Shown piece by piece: positions 44,608 to 52,086 of a stretch of 64,000 nt of DNA (positions are counted from its first letter, which is position 1; every line of letters begins with the position of its first letter). The position numbers and the translations under genes were made by a program. The notes below the pieces were generated by a model. It was not told the origin of the DNA, ran no database searches, and saw only the letters and a list, made by a program, of their open reading frames with translations. Origin of the DNA: Sphingomonas sp. URHD0057 (GTDB lineage Bacteria > Pseudomonadota > Alphaproteobacteria > Sphingomonadales > Sphingomonadaceae); NCBI RefSeq assembly GCF_000620665.1, contig NZ_KK211162.1, positions 434,001 through 498,000 of the forward strand, written 5' to 3'.

Positions 44608-44814
44608 TCAGGCGCTCTGCAGGTTGACCGCGCTGGAGCGGCCCTGCTTGTCCGTTTCGATTTCGTAGGTCACGCGCTGCTCGCGGTCGAGCGTGCGCAT
44701 CCCCGAAGCTTCGACGGCGCTGATGTGAACGAACGCATCGGTGCTTCCGTCCTCGGGCTGAATGAAGCCGTAGCCCTTGTCGATGTTGAAGAACTTCACG
44801 GTTCCGGTGATCAT
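44608..44814 (-). CDS. Cold-shock protein (CspA family)
   Basis: 68 aa. GTVKFFNIDKGYGFIQPEDG carries RNP-1 (KGYGFI) and DAFVHISAV is RNP-2, the single-strand nucleic-acid-binding face of the OB fold. It acts as an RNA chaperone. About 135 bp without another gene lies before it (44815-44950), suggesting a long 5' leader, as in cspA mRNAs that fold by temperature; I did not fold it. Three small genes (44116-44543) follow it on the same strand. Confidence 0.9.
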   Translation of the reverse strand: MITGTVKFFNIDKGYGFIQPEDGSTDAFVHISAVEASGMRTLDREQRVTYEIETDKQGRSSAVNLQSA

Positions 44815-44954
44815 ATTGATATTTCCTTCTGTGGCGGACCGCCAATCGGCCCCCATGGCTATGAGAGGCGAGAGAAGGAAAAGGAGCCGCAAAGCACCGC
44901 AGACCGACTGATGCGACTGGTAGCAATTCCTACATAGGCGTTTGCGGCGGAAAA

Positions 44955-45887
44955 TCAATTGATTGGAGTTGGCGAGGAGACGGTCGCTTGCCCTCGACCC
45001 GCGTCCGAACCGACCGGCACCAGTTGGCTGCGGAGCGTCGCGAGGAAGCCGTCGCGCTCGGCTTCGGCATCGGCCGCGAGCTCGGCCTGCTCTTGGGCTT
45101 CGGCGGCGGCCTGGTGGGCGTCGAGCAACTCGGCTTCCTCCGGCGTGCACTCGCGCTCGTAGGCGTTGAAGCCGTCCCACGCGCGGCTCTGATAGCCGTC
45201 GAAGCCGGGCGGCGGCGGGAAGTCGGTCATCCAAGCGCCATCGTCACGCTGCCAGACACTGTCCCAGGGGTCCAAGCCGGGCGGCTCGGGGATAGGATTT
45301 TCGCTCTCGGGAAGTTGACCAAATTGACCATGCGGCGGCGATTCCAATATCGCCCGGGCGCCAGCCGCGTCGCCCTTGCCGATCAGGTCGAGATAATCGT
45401 CCCACCGGCGCATGACCGCGAGGTGCGCCGAGCCTTGCTCCTCGGCGCGGTCGCAGCGCTTGTCGAGGCGGTGAAGCACGGCGATCGACAGGCGGCCTTC
45501 GTAGCGATGGCGCTGCGCGACCACCTCGCCGTTGCGGGTGACGGTATCGGTCACGCCGTCGAGGCTTTTCTCGATTATGTCGTCGGCGAGCGGATTGCGG
45601 GCCATCAGCGCGGCGGCGTCCCAGCCGGTGGCGAACAAGGGATCGCGGTTGCGGAGCGCGTGGGCGGATTGCTTGCTGAGCCCGGTGTAAGCCAGAGCCA
45701 GGCTGACGCGCCCGGTCTCAGCCAACACCTGCAGGAACAGCTTGCGCGCGAACGGCGTCCAGCCGTCATGGCGCGTTCCTTCGGGCGCGAGGCTGGCGAC
45801 GAACTCGGCCAGTGCTTCGGGGTTGGCGCGGAGGTGGTCGACGACTTCGGCGAGCGGGGTGGCTGTGGCGCGCGATTCGCGGGTCAT
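44955..45887 (-). CDS. Hypothetical protein with an HTH-like segment
   Basis: 310 aa from ATG 45887 (MTRESRATATPLAEVVDHLR); the frame extends to 46037, where the sequence is low in complexity. FLQVLAETGRVSLALAYTGL and SKQSAHALRNRDPLFATGWD look like an HTH of the phage terminase-small-subunit type; the C-terminal half is rich in Pro/Asp/Glu and Ala coils (AAEAQEQAELAADAEAERDG). Such proteins are common in sphingomonads with no known function. Confidence 0.6.
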   Translation of the reverse strand: MTRESRATATPLAEVVDHLRANPEALAEFVASLAPEGTRHDGWTPFARKLFLQVLAETGRVSLALAYTGLSKQSAHALRNRDPLFATGWDAAALMARNPLADDIIEKSLDGVTDTVTRNGEVVAQRHRYEGRLSIAVLHRLDKRCDRAEEQGSAHLAVMRRWDDYLDLIGKGDAAGARAILESPPHGQFGQLPESENPIPEPPGLDPWDSVWQRDDGAWMTDFPPPPGFDGYQSRAWDGFNAYERECTPEEAELLDAHQAAAEAQEQAELAADAEAERDGFLATLRSQLVPVGSDAGRGQATVSSPTPIN

Positions 45888-46045
45888 CGCGGGTTCGTCC
45901 TCTTCGGCGTGCCCGGCTAGCTCAGGGCAGGCTCCTTCGACTTGCTCAGGACGCGTCTTCAACCAGGCGATCGGCGCGGAATGCGGGGTTGAGCAGGGAC
46001 GGGGCGATGGTTGTGGTTCATCTGATTCGTAGTCCATGAACCATA

Positions 46046-46396
46046 TTGGAACTCAGATGGCCTTTCAAACTCGTCTTTCAGTGTTACAAAAGCCTGAGGG
46101 CTCAGGGGGCTGCGTTGGTACTCATTCTTATTGGGCTTTGGCTCGGTTCGGCAATTGCCGGTTGGTTCCTATTCTGGCCTTGGCTGGCAGTGCCACTCGC
46201 TGTGATCGGCCTGTACGTGATGCGCTTCAACGCCAGATTGCGCGCAGCTCGGGAGCGGAACGGATTGCCGATAGGTGGAACAGGGTTTCCGGGAACGTCG
46301 ATGGTCGGTCCGAACGTCAAACTTTTGGTCATGACGCTGGCGCAACACCTTGCGATCTTTGGGGCCGCTGCTGCCCTCCATTGGATGGTCGGCTAG
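46046..46396 (+). CDS. Small multi-pass membrane protein
   Basis: 116 aa from TTG 46046 (no strong ribosome site; an internal TTG at about 46109 is an alternative). Two N-terminal helices (AALVLILIGLWLGSAIAGWF and WLAVPLAVIGLYVMRF), a Gly-rich loop GLPIGGTGFPG, and a C-terminal helix LAIFGAAAALHWMVG. It lies between the HTH-like gene and the lower-GC island. Function unknown. Confidence 0.5.
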   Translation: MELRWPFKLVFQCYKSLRAQGAALVLILIGLWLGSAIAGWFLFWPWLAVPLAVIGLYVMRFNARLRAARERNGLPIGGTGFPGTSMVGPNVKLLVMTLAQHLAIFGAAAALHWMVG

Positions 46397-46428
46397 GGAG
46401 GGACTGCGGTCCGTTGTGGTCATCGCTT

Positions 46429-47087
46429 CTAGAAACAATGGAGCGTGACCAGATCAAGCAGCTTCCCAAGCCTAAGAAAAATCGGAGCGGGAACCGGCTC
46501 GAACACGGGAGTTGTCGGTCCTGTCCGGATTGTTAGCCCGACATTCTCCACGTTCATCGTGTTCCTCTTTCCGACTGCGATCCTGAACTCGTCTTGCCAT
46601 GCAAAGTCCTCGGGCTTGATGAGGACAAGCCGCTCGGGAAGTGCCCAATCCGCTCCAGGTTCCTTGCTATGCCTTCTGTACTCGACCTTACCGCAGACCA
46701 CTTGTTCATAGTCGAATTGCGAGGAGGAGTTCGCGCGCATCTTCAACCGTCGCGCCAGCATCTCTGGGTCTGGTATCTCGACGCAGAAGGAACCGAATTT
46801 CTTAGCCAACTCCGCAGAGAGCTGATTGCTGGCGCAGTAGACGAAAATGTCGTTCTGATTGACGGAGGAGTTGAAGCTTCCGCCTTTCAAGGTGACGATT
46901 CGCCCATCCTCCATATTCATGACCAGACCGCCTTGCGGTGCATAGGTCAGAATGCCGTCACGCGGGTCGCCACGAACCCGTCTGCTTCCCGACCCCGAAA
47001 GTGGGAGAGTGGTTGCAGCATCAATTCGCCCTTGTTGATGAGCGCCAATGCGTGCGCTTCCCCGGTAAAATATTTGAATATCGGCAC
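46429..47087 (-). pseudogene. Frameshifted accessory gene, unknown family
   Basis: The 5' part (GTG 47087 onward) reads MPIFKYFTGEAHALALINKG and ELMLQPLSHFRGREADG; the 3' part, in another frame, reads RGDPRDGILTYAPQGGL, VNQNDIFVYCASNQLSAELA, and ends FLRLGKLLDLVTLHCF. They join cleanly if one base is added at about 46978-46982 (GGG to GGGG gives DG-V-RGDPRDG). As it stands the 5' frame stops soon after the shift. The whole would be about 220 aa. It is AT-richer than the host genes and starts the accessory block. A sequencing error cannot be excluded. Confidence 0.6.
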
Positions 47088-47187
47088 GCTGAAACCTCGG
47101 TCGGCGCTTAGCGCCCCAGCTGTGGTCACCAATGTGTCGGAATCCTCTGTCTGTCAGCAGTGTACCTAGCCGTGTAAGGATTGCTGC

Positions 47188-47721
47188 ATGGAACTGACTG
47201 AAGACCTTCGACGCCAAATAATCGAGCAGAACGAACAGGCAGGGAAGGAGCTGTCTTATGGGCTTAGCGAAACCCTCCTGAGGAAAATCGGAGAGTGCAT
47301 TCTGCTCTGGAACAAGATTGAGTTTGAGGTCGAAGCAGCCGTCGCCGTCCTGCTCATGCCTCTAAGTATTGTGGCAACCGGTAAGTTGATGAAATCATAC
47401 AATTCACAACTCAAATTCGATGCCCTTCAAGCTGTATTGGACGCTCAAGGTTGGGTCGGCGGAACTACGCGAAAATTCGTCGAAGACACACTTCGGAAGA
47501 TAAGACCGCTAGCGGATCAGCGAAATGAGATTGCTCACGGGAGATGGCAAATTGGTGACGCAGCCGGTCCACGAAGTTCCCGCGAGTTCTACGCGGCGAA
47601 AGGAATCGGGGAGGCCGACGTCGACAAGATTCTAACAAAGATGCGCAGCGCATACGCGCGCATCGGCGCTGCCAGGAGCTTTTTGACCATAGAGCGAAGG
47701 GCCAACTCACCGCCCAAATGA
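47188..47721 (+). CDS. HEPN-motif protein, unknown function
   Basis: 177 aa, helical, soluble. It carries RNEIAHG at residues 112-118, an Rx4H motif (R112, H117) in a helix, the hallmark of HEPN ribonuclease domains of toxin-antitoxin and defence systems. The flank LRKIRPLADQ supports an HEPN-like helix. Whether the rest folds as HEPN is uncertain. Lower GC than the core genome. It is divergent from the frameshifted gene and followed by another accessory gene after 25 bp, so the two could be one unit. Confidence 0.55.
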   Translation: MELTEDLRRQIIEQNEQAGKELSYGLSETLLRKIGECILLWNKIEFEVEAAVAVLLMPLSIVATGKLMKSYNSQLKFDALQAVLDAQGWVGGTTRKFVEDTLRKIRPLADQRNEIAHGRWQIGDAAGPRSSREFYAAKGIGEADVDKILTKMRSAYARIGAARSFLTIERRANSPPK

Positions 47722-47746
47722 AGATTTTAGGGAGCTCTGCGCTGCT

Positions 47747-48487
47747 ATGAGTCAGGTTAGTTGTCCGCTCGATCTGAGCGACGCAAAGGCGCTCCTTACG
47801 CGTGCCCGACGGCATTACGACGAATACAAGAAGGCCGTCCACGGCGAAGGCCTGTCTACTCTGTGGGAAATCAAAGAGTCTTTCGACAGAACATCAAACG
47901 AATGGACGTACCGCGTAATCGTCAATCGTGCGCGTTTGATCGATGCCAAACCGATCCTTTCCGATGCTGCTTCGAACATAATCTCGACCCTCGATCACGT
48001 CGTGGGAGCAATCGCTCGAAACAACGGACAGTCGCGAGACACCGGCCTCCATTTTCCGCGAGATTTGCGCGACGAGCAGTTCGCGACAGGACTGGCGAAA
48101 ATCGAGGATAAGATCGGCGCCGATATGGCTGGCGTTCTGGCAGTTGCGCGGCGGAAGTTTCGACTTGAAGCGAACCATGTTCATGCCGTTCGACAAATTG
48201 CTAATTCGGGCAAACATTGGGAGCTGATGGTATGCGACGCCGGGGTCGACGCTGTAATCTTGAACGAGGACGGAAGGCAGCGCGTCTTCGAAACCCCACG
48301 GGATGCCGACAGTTACGAGTTTTATCGTGGCCCGCAGCGGATCACGAATGGGATGCACCTTTGGGTCATTCTCAAAATTGAGGGTTTGGGTCAGGACCTG
48401 CCGAACACCCCAGATAGTATTTTTGAATGCGCTTTTCGATTTGTTGACGGGATAATGACGGCGTTGGAGCACACGGCTCCGTCATAA
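47747..48487 (+). CDS. Hypothetical accessory protein
   Basis: 246 aa. Soluble, no known motif recognised. Notable stretches: LIDAKPILSDAASNIISTLD HVVGAIARNNGQ, LHFPRDLRDEQF, and FRLEANHVHAVRQIANSGKHW. The length and NxxNSGKHWE-type end are reminiscent of HEPN/MAE28990-like proteins of unknown role, but this is only impression. It follows the HEPN-motif gene by 25 bp and ends just before the duplicated parE end. Confidence 0.55.
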   Translation: MSQVSCPLDLSDAKALLTRARRHYDEYKKAVHGEGLSTLWEIKESFDRTSNEWTYRVIVNRARLIDAKPILSDAASNIISTLDHVVGAIARNNGQSRDTGLHFPRDLRDEQFATGLAKIEDKIGADMAGVLAVARRKFRLEANHVHAVRQIANSGKHWELMVCDAGVDAVILNEDGRQRVFETPRDADSYEFYRGPQRITNGMHLWVILKIEGLGQDLPNTPDSIFECAFRFVDGIMTALEHTAPS

Positions 48488-48494
48488 CGGCGGT

Positions 48495-48612
48495 GTGGTC
48501 AGCGGGCGACACTCGGCCCGTTAGGCGCTCGACCAAATTCTTGGCCGGCTGGCGGTACTCGTAGGAGCTCGGAAGCGTCACCTTCAGCATGGACCGGGGC
48601 GTCGGGTCCATG
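48495..48612 (-). pseudogene. Degenerate copy of the 3' end of parE
   Basis: On the minus strand 48495-48612 encodes ATMDPTPRSMLKVTLPSSYE and YRQPAKNLVERLTGR, while true parE has TTMDPATRSMLKVTLPSAYE and DRQPVKDLVERLMGR. About 110 bp are similar at the DNA level with many silent changes, so the copy is old or was brought in with an element from a related genome. It is in the same orientation as parE and lies about 650 bp from it. Confidence 0.75.
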
Positions 48613-48628
48613 GTGGCGACCATACTTT

Positions 48629-48657
48629 CGTCATTCCCGCGCAAGCGGGAACCCAGC
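48629..48657. repeat. REP-like palindrome, inverted copy
   Basis: CGTCATTCCCGC-GCAA-GCGGGAACCCAGC: hairpin with a TTCCCGC/GCGGGAA stem. It is in opposite orientation to the copy at 48707-48735, forming an inverted pair. Confidence 0.8.
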
Positions 48658-48706
48658 GGGTCCAAAGGCTGCGGGAGCAGTCTGCCAGCTGTTGCGGGCA
48701 TCATAC

Positions 48707-48735
48707 GCTGGGTCCCCGCTTTTGCGGGGATGACG
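48707..48735. repeat. REP-like palindrome
   Basis: GCTGGGTCCCCGC-TTTT-GCGGGGATGACG, two bases after the last base of the GIY-YIG gene stop (48737). A compensated C/G change in the stem (TCCCCGC / GCGGGGA) keeps pairing. Confidence 0.8.
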
Positions 48736-48736
48736 T

Positions 48737-49051
48737 TTAAGATTTGAGCGGAGCGAAACCGAAATCTTCTGCCAGGTCGCGCCACTCAGGATTATCGGCT
48801 TCAATCAGCTCCAGCTTCCACGCGCGATTCCATTTCTTGATGCGCTTTTCGCGCGTGATCGCGGATTCCATCGTCGGATGTTGCTCGAACCAGACGAGCA
48901 GCTTTACGCCATAGTCGCGGGTGAAGCCGCGCACGAGGCCGTGGCGGTGCTGATGGATGCGGGCGAGGAGGGTGGAGGTTACGCCGGTGTAGATCGTGCC
49001 GTTGCGCCTGGATGCGAGCAGATAGACGCAGGGCTTAAAGTCAGCGTGCAT
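48737..49051 (-). CDS. GIY-YIG nuclease family protein
   Basis: 104 aa, a stand-alone GIY-YIG domain. CVYLLASRRNGTIYTGVTST carries the two strand motifs (here VYL and IYTG), followed by LARIHQHRHGLVRGFTRDYG and the Glu/Arg region MESAITREKRIKKWNRAWKL. These small (URI/YhbQ-like) proteins cut or nick DNA in some families, but their cellular role is unknown. The gene is directly bracketed by REP-like palindromes: three direct copies before its start (49064-49184) and an inverted pair after its stop (48629-48735). Confidence 0.9.
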   Translation of the reverse strand: MHADFKPCVYLLASRRNGTIYTGVTSTLLARIHQHRHGLVRGFTRDYGVKLLVWFEQHPTMESAITREKRIKKWNRAWKLELIEADNPEWRDLAEDFGFAPLKS

Positions 49052-49063
49052 GTTGTTTGTTTA

Positions 49064-49184
49064 GCTGGGTTCCCGCGTTCGCGGGAATGACGAAAAGCGG
49101 TGCTTGTTTAGCTGGGTTCCCGCTTTCGCGGGAATGACGAGTTGCTTTTGTTGCGCTGGGTTCCCGCTTTCGCGGGAATGACGA
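49064..49184. repeat. Three direct copies of the REP-like palindrome
   Basis: Copies at 49064-49093, 49111-49140 and 49155-49184, each GCTGGG + TTCCCGC(T/G)TTCGCGGGAA + TGACGA. Start-to-start spacing is 47 and 44 bp, and the spacers share TTGTTTAGCTGGG/TTGTTGCGCTGGG-like ends. They fill the space between the GIY-YIG start and the parE stop. Only three units and imperfect spacing rule out a CRISPR. Confidence 0.85.
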
Positions 49185-49190
49185 AGAAGG

Positions 49191-51170
49191 TCACGCATCG
49201 ATCGCATCATCCTCGACCGCGCTCGCCCGGCTCTGGATAAACTCGAACCGCGGCGCCGGGTCGCGCCCCATCAGGCGCTCGACCAGGTCCTTGACCGGCT
49301 GGCGGTCTTCGTAGGCGCTGGGGAGGGTGACCTTGAGCATGGACCGGGTCGCCGGGTCCATGGTGGTTTCCTTGAGCTGGTTGGGGTTCATTTCGCCGAG
49401 GCCCTTGAAGCGCGAGACCTCGACCTTCTTGCCTTTGAACTCGGCCACTTCGAGCTCGGCGCGGTGGGCGTCGTCGCGGGCGTATAACGTCTTGGCGCCG
49501 CTGGTCAGGCGGTAGAGCGGGGGCTGGGCGAGGTAGAGGTGGCCGCGGCGGACGAGCTCGGGCATTTCCTGGAAGAAGAAGGTCATCAGCAGAGTCGCGA
49601 TGTGGGCGCCGTCGACGTCGGCGTCGGTCATGATGATGATCTTCTCGTAGCGCAGCGCATCCTCGACGAATTTTTCGCGGGAGCCGCAGCCGAGCGCGAG
49701 GTTGAGGTCCGCGATCTCGCTGTTGGCGCGGATCTTGTCGGCGGTGGCGGAGGCGACGTTGAGGATCTTGCCGCGGATGGGCAAGATCGCCTGGGTCTTG
49801 CGGTTGCGCGCCTGCTTGGCCGAGCCGCCGGCGCTGTCGCCCTCGACGATGAACAGCTCGGTGCCTTCGGGGTTGTCGGATGAGCAGTCGGTGAGCTTGC
49901 CGGGGAGGCGGAGCTTGCGCGCGCTGGTCGCGGTCTTGCGCTGGACTTCGCGTTCGGCGCGGCGGCGGAGGCGCTCCTCGGCGCGCTCGACGATCGATCC
50001 GAGGAGCGCGCGGCCGCGGTCCATGTTGTCGGCGAGGTAATGGTCGAAGTGATCGCGGACCGCGGCCTCGACGAAGCGGGCCGCCTCGAGGCTGGTCAGG
50101 CGGTCCTTGGTCTGGCTCTGGAAATGCGGGTTGCGGATGAAGATCGAGAGCATCAGCTCGACGCCGTTGAAGACGTCGTCGGCGGTGATGTCCTTGGCTT
50201 TCTTGTTGCCGACGAGGTCGCCGAACGCGCGGATGCCTTTGGTCAGAGCGGCGCGCAGGCCCGCTTCGTGGGTGCCGCCGTCGGGGGTGGGGATGGTGTT
50301 GCAGTAATAGCTTTCGCTGCCGTCACTGTAGAGCGGCCAGGCGACCGCCCATTCGGCTGAGCCCTGGTCGTTTGGAAACGGCTGCTTGCCGACGAACGGC
50401 TGGTTGGTGACGGCCGGGCGGTCGCCGAGCTGCTCGGCGAGATGGTCGGCGAGGCCGTTGGCGAACTGGAAGACGGCGGTTTCGGGGACGTCGACGCTGG
50501 TCAGCGACGGATCGCAGCGCCAGCGGATCTCGACCCCGGCGAAGAGGTACGCCTTGGAGCGGGCGAGCTGGTAAATGCGCAACGGATCGAACGCCGCGTC
50601 GGCACCGAAAATCTCGGTGTCGGGGACGAAGCTGGTGCTGGTGCCGCGGCGGTTGGGCGCGGCGCCGACTTCCTCGAGCTTCGAGGTGGCGAGCCCGCGC
50701 GAGAAGGCCTGGCGGTAGAGCTTCTTGTCGCGCGCGACCTCGACCACGGTCTCGATCGACAGCGCGTTGACGACGCTGACGCCGACGCCGTGGAGGCCGC
50801 CGGACGTCGAGTACGCCTTGCCCTCGAACTTGCCGCCCGAGTGGAGGGTGGTCATGATCACTTCGAGCGCCGACTTGCCGGGATATTTGGGGTGCGGGTC
50901 GACGGGGATGCCGCGGCCGTTGTCGGTGACGGTCAGGCGATTGCCGGGGTCGAGCGTGACCTCGATGCGGGAGGCGTGGCCGGCGACCGCTTCGTCCATC
51001 GAATTGTCGATGACTTCGGCGGCGAGGTGGTGGAGAGCGCGGGCGTCGGTGCCGCCGATATACATGCCGGGGCGGCGGCGGACCGGCTCGAGCCCTTCCA
51101 GCACCTCGATCGCCGACGCATCGTAGCTGTCGGGCGACGACGGGGCGGAAGAGGAGAACAGGTCGGCCAT
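49191..51170 (-). CDS. parE: DNA topoisomerase IV subunit B
   Basis: 659 aa from ATG 51170 (MADLFSSSAPSSPDSYDASA); the frame to 51350 is not needed. GHKL ATPase: YIGGTDARALHHLAAEVIDN SMDEA, VTDNGRGIPVD and SGGLHGVGVSVVNAL; TOPRIM: TELFIVEGDSAGGSAKQARN, then ILNVASATADKI and MTDADVDGAHIATLL; C terminal RFKGLGEMNPNQLKETTMDP. The EGDSAGGSAKQARN form and IRGKILNV fit ParE/GyrB; SxNP versus ParE cannot be fully settled by eye, but the length without the GyrB insert favours ParE. ParE works with ParC to decatenate chromosomes. Confidence 0.92.
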   Translation of the reverse strand: MADLFSSSAPSSPDSYDASAIEVLEGLEPVRRRPGMYIGGTDARALHHLAAEVIDNSMDEAVAGHASRIEVTLDPGNRLTVTDNGRGIPVDPHPKYPGKSALEVIMTTLHSGGKFEGKAYSTSGGLHGVGVSVVNALSIETVVEVARDKKLYRQAFSRGLATSKLEEVGAAPNRRGTSTSFVPDTEIFGADAAFDPLRIYQLARSKAYLFAGVEIRWRCDPSLTSVDVPETAVFQFANGLADHLAEQLGDRPAVTNQPFVGKQPFPNDQGSAEWAVAWPLYSDGSESYYCNTIPTPDGGTHEAGLRAALTKGIRAFGDLVGNKKAKDITADDVFNGVELMLSIFIRNPHFQSQTKDRLTSLEAARFVEAAVRDHFDHYLADNMDRGRALLGSIVERAEERLRRRAEREVQRKTATSARKLRLPGKLTDCSSDNPEGTELFIVEGDSAGGSAKQARNRKTQAILPIRGKILNVASATADKIRANSEIADLNLALGCGSREKFVEDALRYEKIIIMTDADVDGAHIATLLMTFFFQEMPELVRRGHLYLAQPPLYRLTSGAKTLYARDDAHRAELEVAEFKGKKVEVSRFKGLGEMNPNQLKETTMDPATRSMLKVTLPSAYEDRQPVKDLVERLMGRDPAPRFEFIQSRASAVEDDAIDA

Positions 51171-51270
51171 GGGTGAGAGAGGTATATGCGCCGGATTCTC
51201 GGACTGCCAAGAAAGCGGCGGCGGTTTATCCACAGATGAGGGCGTGGTAGGTTTGCGCTGGAGGTAATCG

Positions 51271-51729
51271 ATGAGGAAAGCTGCAATCGCAATCGGTGCG
51301 CTGTGTCTGGCGGGAACAGCGACGGCGCAGTCGGGCGGCCCGGGCGACACCGGCGGCCGGGGAACGGTGTCGCCGCCGAGCGATACCGCCTCGGACCCTC
51401 CCGGCAGCGGCGGCGGCTGGGCCCGAAAGTACGATTCTCAGGGCCGCATGGGCGAGGCGGACTACCAGCAGGAACTCGCACGGCGCATCGCCGCTGCCCA
51501 GGCGCTGGTCGGGCGGCCGCTGACCGAGCGCGACCGCGGCAAGATCCGCGCCGCGATCAGCGCCGACCTCATCGCCTGGCGCAAGCAATACGACCCGCGC
51601 CGCGCCGACTATCGCGCGATGCACGACCGCTGGCTGGTCGACGAGCAGGCGCTGTCCCCCGAAGGCTGGGCGAAGCAGCGCGTCGACTGGCTGCGCGCGC
51701 AGCAGGAGTGGATCGGCAGCGGCGGATAA
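51271..51729 (+). CDS. Secreted hypothetical protein
   Basis: 152 aa with signal peptide (MRKAAIAIGALCLAGTATAQ). The mature protein starts with a Gly/Pro-rich linker (SGGPGDTGGRGTVSPPSDTA) and continues as helical with ADYQQELARRIAAAQALVGR and CQ-free soluble sequence ending QQEWIGSGG. No family recognised. A bidirectional terminator follows at 51753. Confidence 0.65.
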   Translation: MRKAAIAIGALCLAGTATAQSGGPGDTGGRGTVSPPSDTASDPPGSGGGWARKYDSQGRMGEADYQQELARRIAAAQALVGRPLTERDRGKIRAAISADLIAWRKQYDPRRADYRAMHDRWLVDEQALSPEGWAKQRVDWLRAQQEWIGSGG

Positions 51730-51752
51730 GCCCAGTTTCGAGCGGACATGAA

Positions 51753-51786
51753 AAAGGCCCCGGAGCTAACGGACCCCGGGGCCTTT
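51753..51786. terminator. Bidirectional rho-independent terminator
   Basis: AAAGGCCCCGG, loop of 12, CCGGGGCCTTT: 11-bp stem with A-run before and T-run after, between the secreted protein gene (stop 51729) and the convergent 59-aa ORF (stop 51829). Confidence 0.88.
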
Positions 51787-51828
51787 CCTGTTGCCGGCGC
51801 CTGAGGGAGGCACCGGCGCGCGCTGCCG

Positions 51829-52008
51829 TTACCAGCAGCGGGTCTCGGCGAAGTGGATTTCGGCGGCGGTGGTGAGGATCGCCTGGGCGACCTCCTCGGC
51901 CGACTGGCCGGGGTGAAGGCCGTCGAAGACGTTGATCTCGGGGTCGGGCATGAGCCCGAACTCGGCGGCGCTGGCGCGGGTGGTGATCTCGATCAGCTCG
52001 TATTTCAT
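51829..52008 (-). CDS. 59-aa hypothetical protein
   Basis: Leftward ATG 52008 to TAA 51829: MKYELIEITTRASAAEFGLM PDPEINVFDGLHPGQSAEEV and a C-terminal FAETRCW. Codons are GC-rich at the third position like the host, which supports coding. The amphipathic pattern suggests a small soluble helical protein. It lies downstream of the OsmC gene on the same strand. Confidence 0.55.
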   Translation of the reverse strand: MKYELIEITTRASAAEFGLMPDPEINVFDGLHPGQSAEEVAQAILTTAAEIHFAETRCW

Positions 52009-52086
52009 GGTCGTTCTGGTCCTGCGGGGGAAGCGGTCCCGCGCGCGCTGGGGAGGGAGGGGTTCGCGCGCCCGGGACCTTCGAGC

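Noticed and set aside
49064-49184. CRISPR-like array
   Set aside because: Only three 30-bp units with short similar spacers, each unit a hairpin; no cas genes. REP-like palindromes explain it better.
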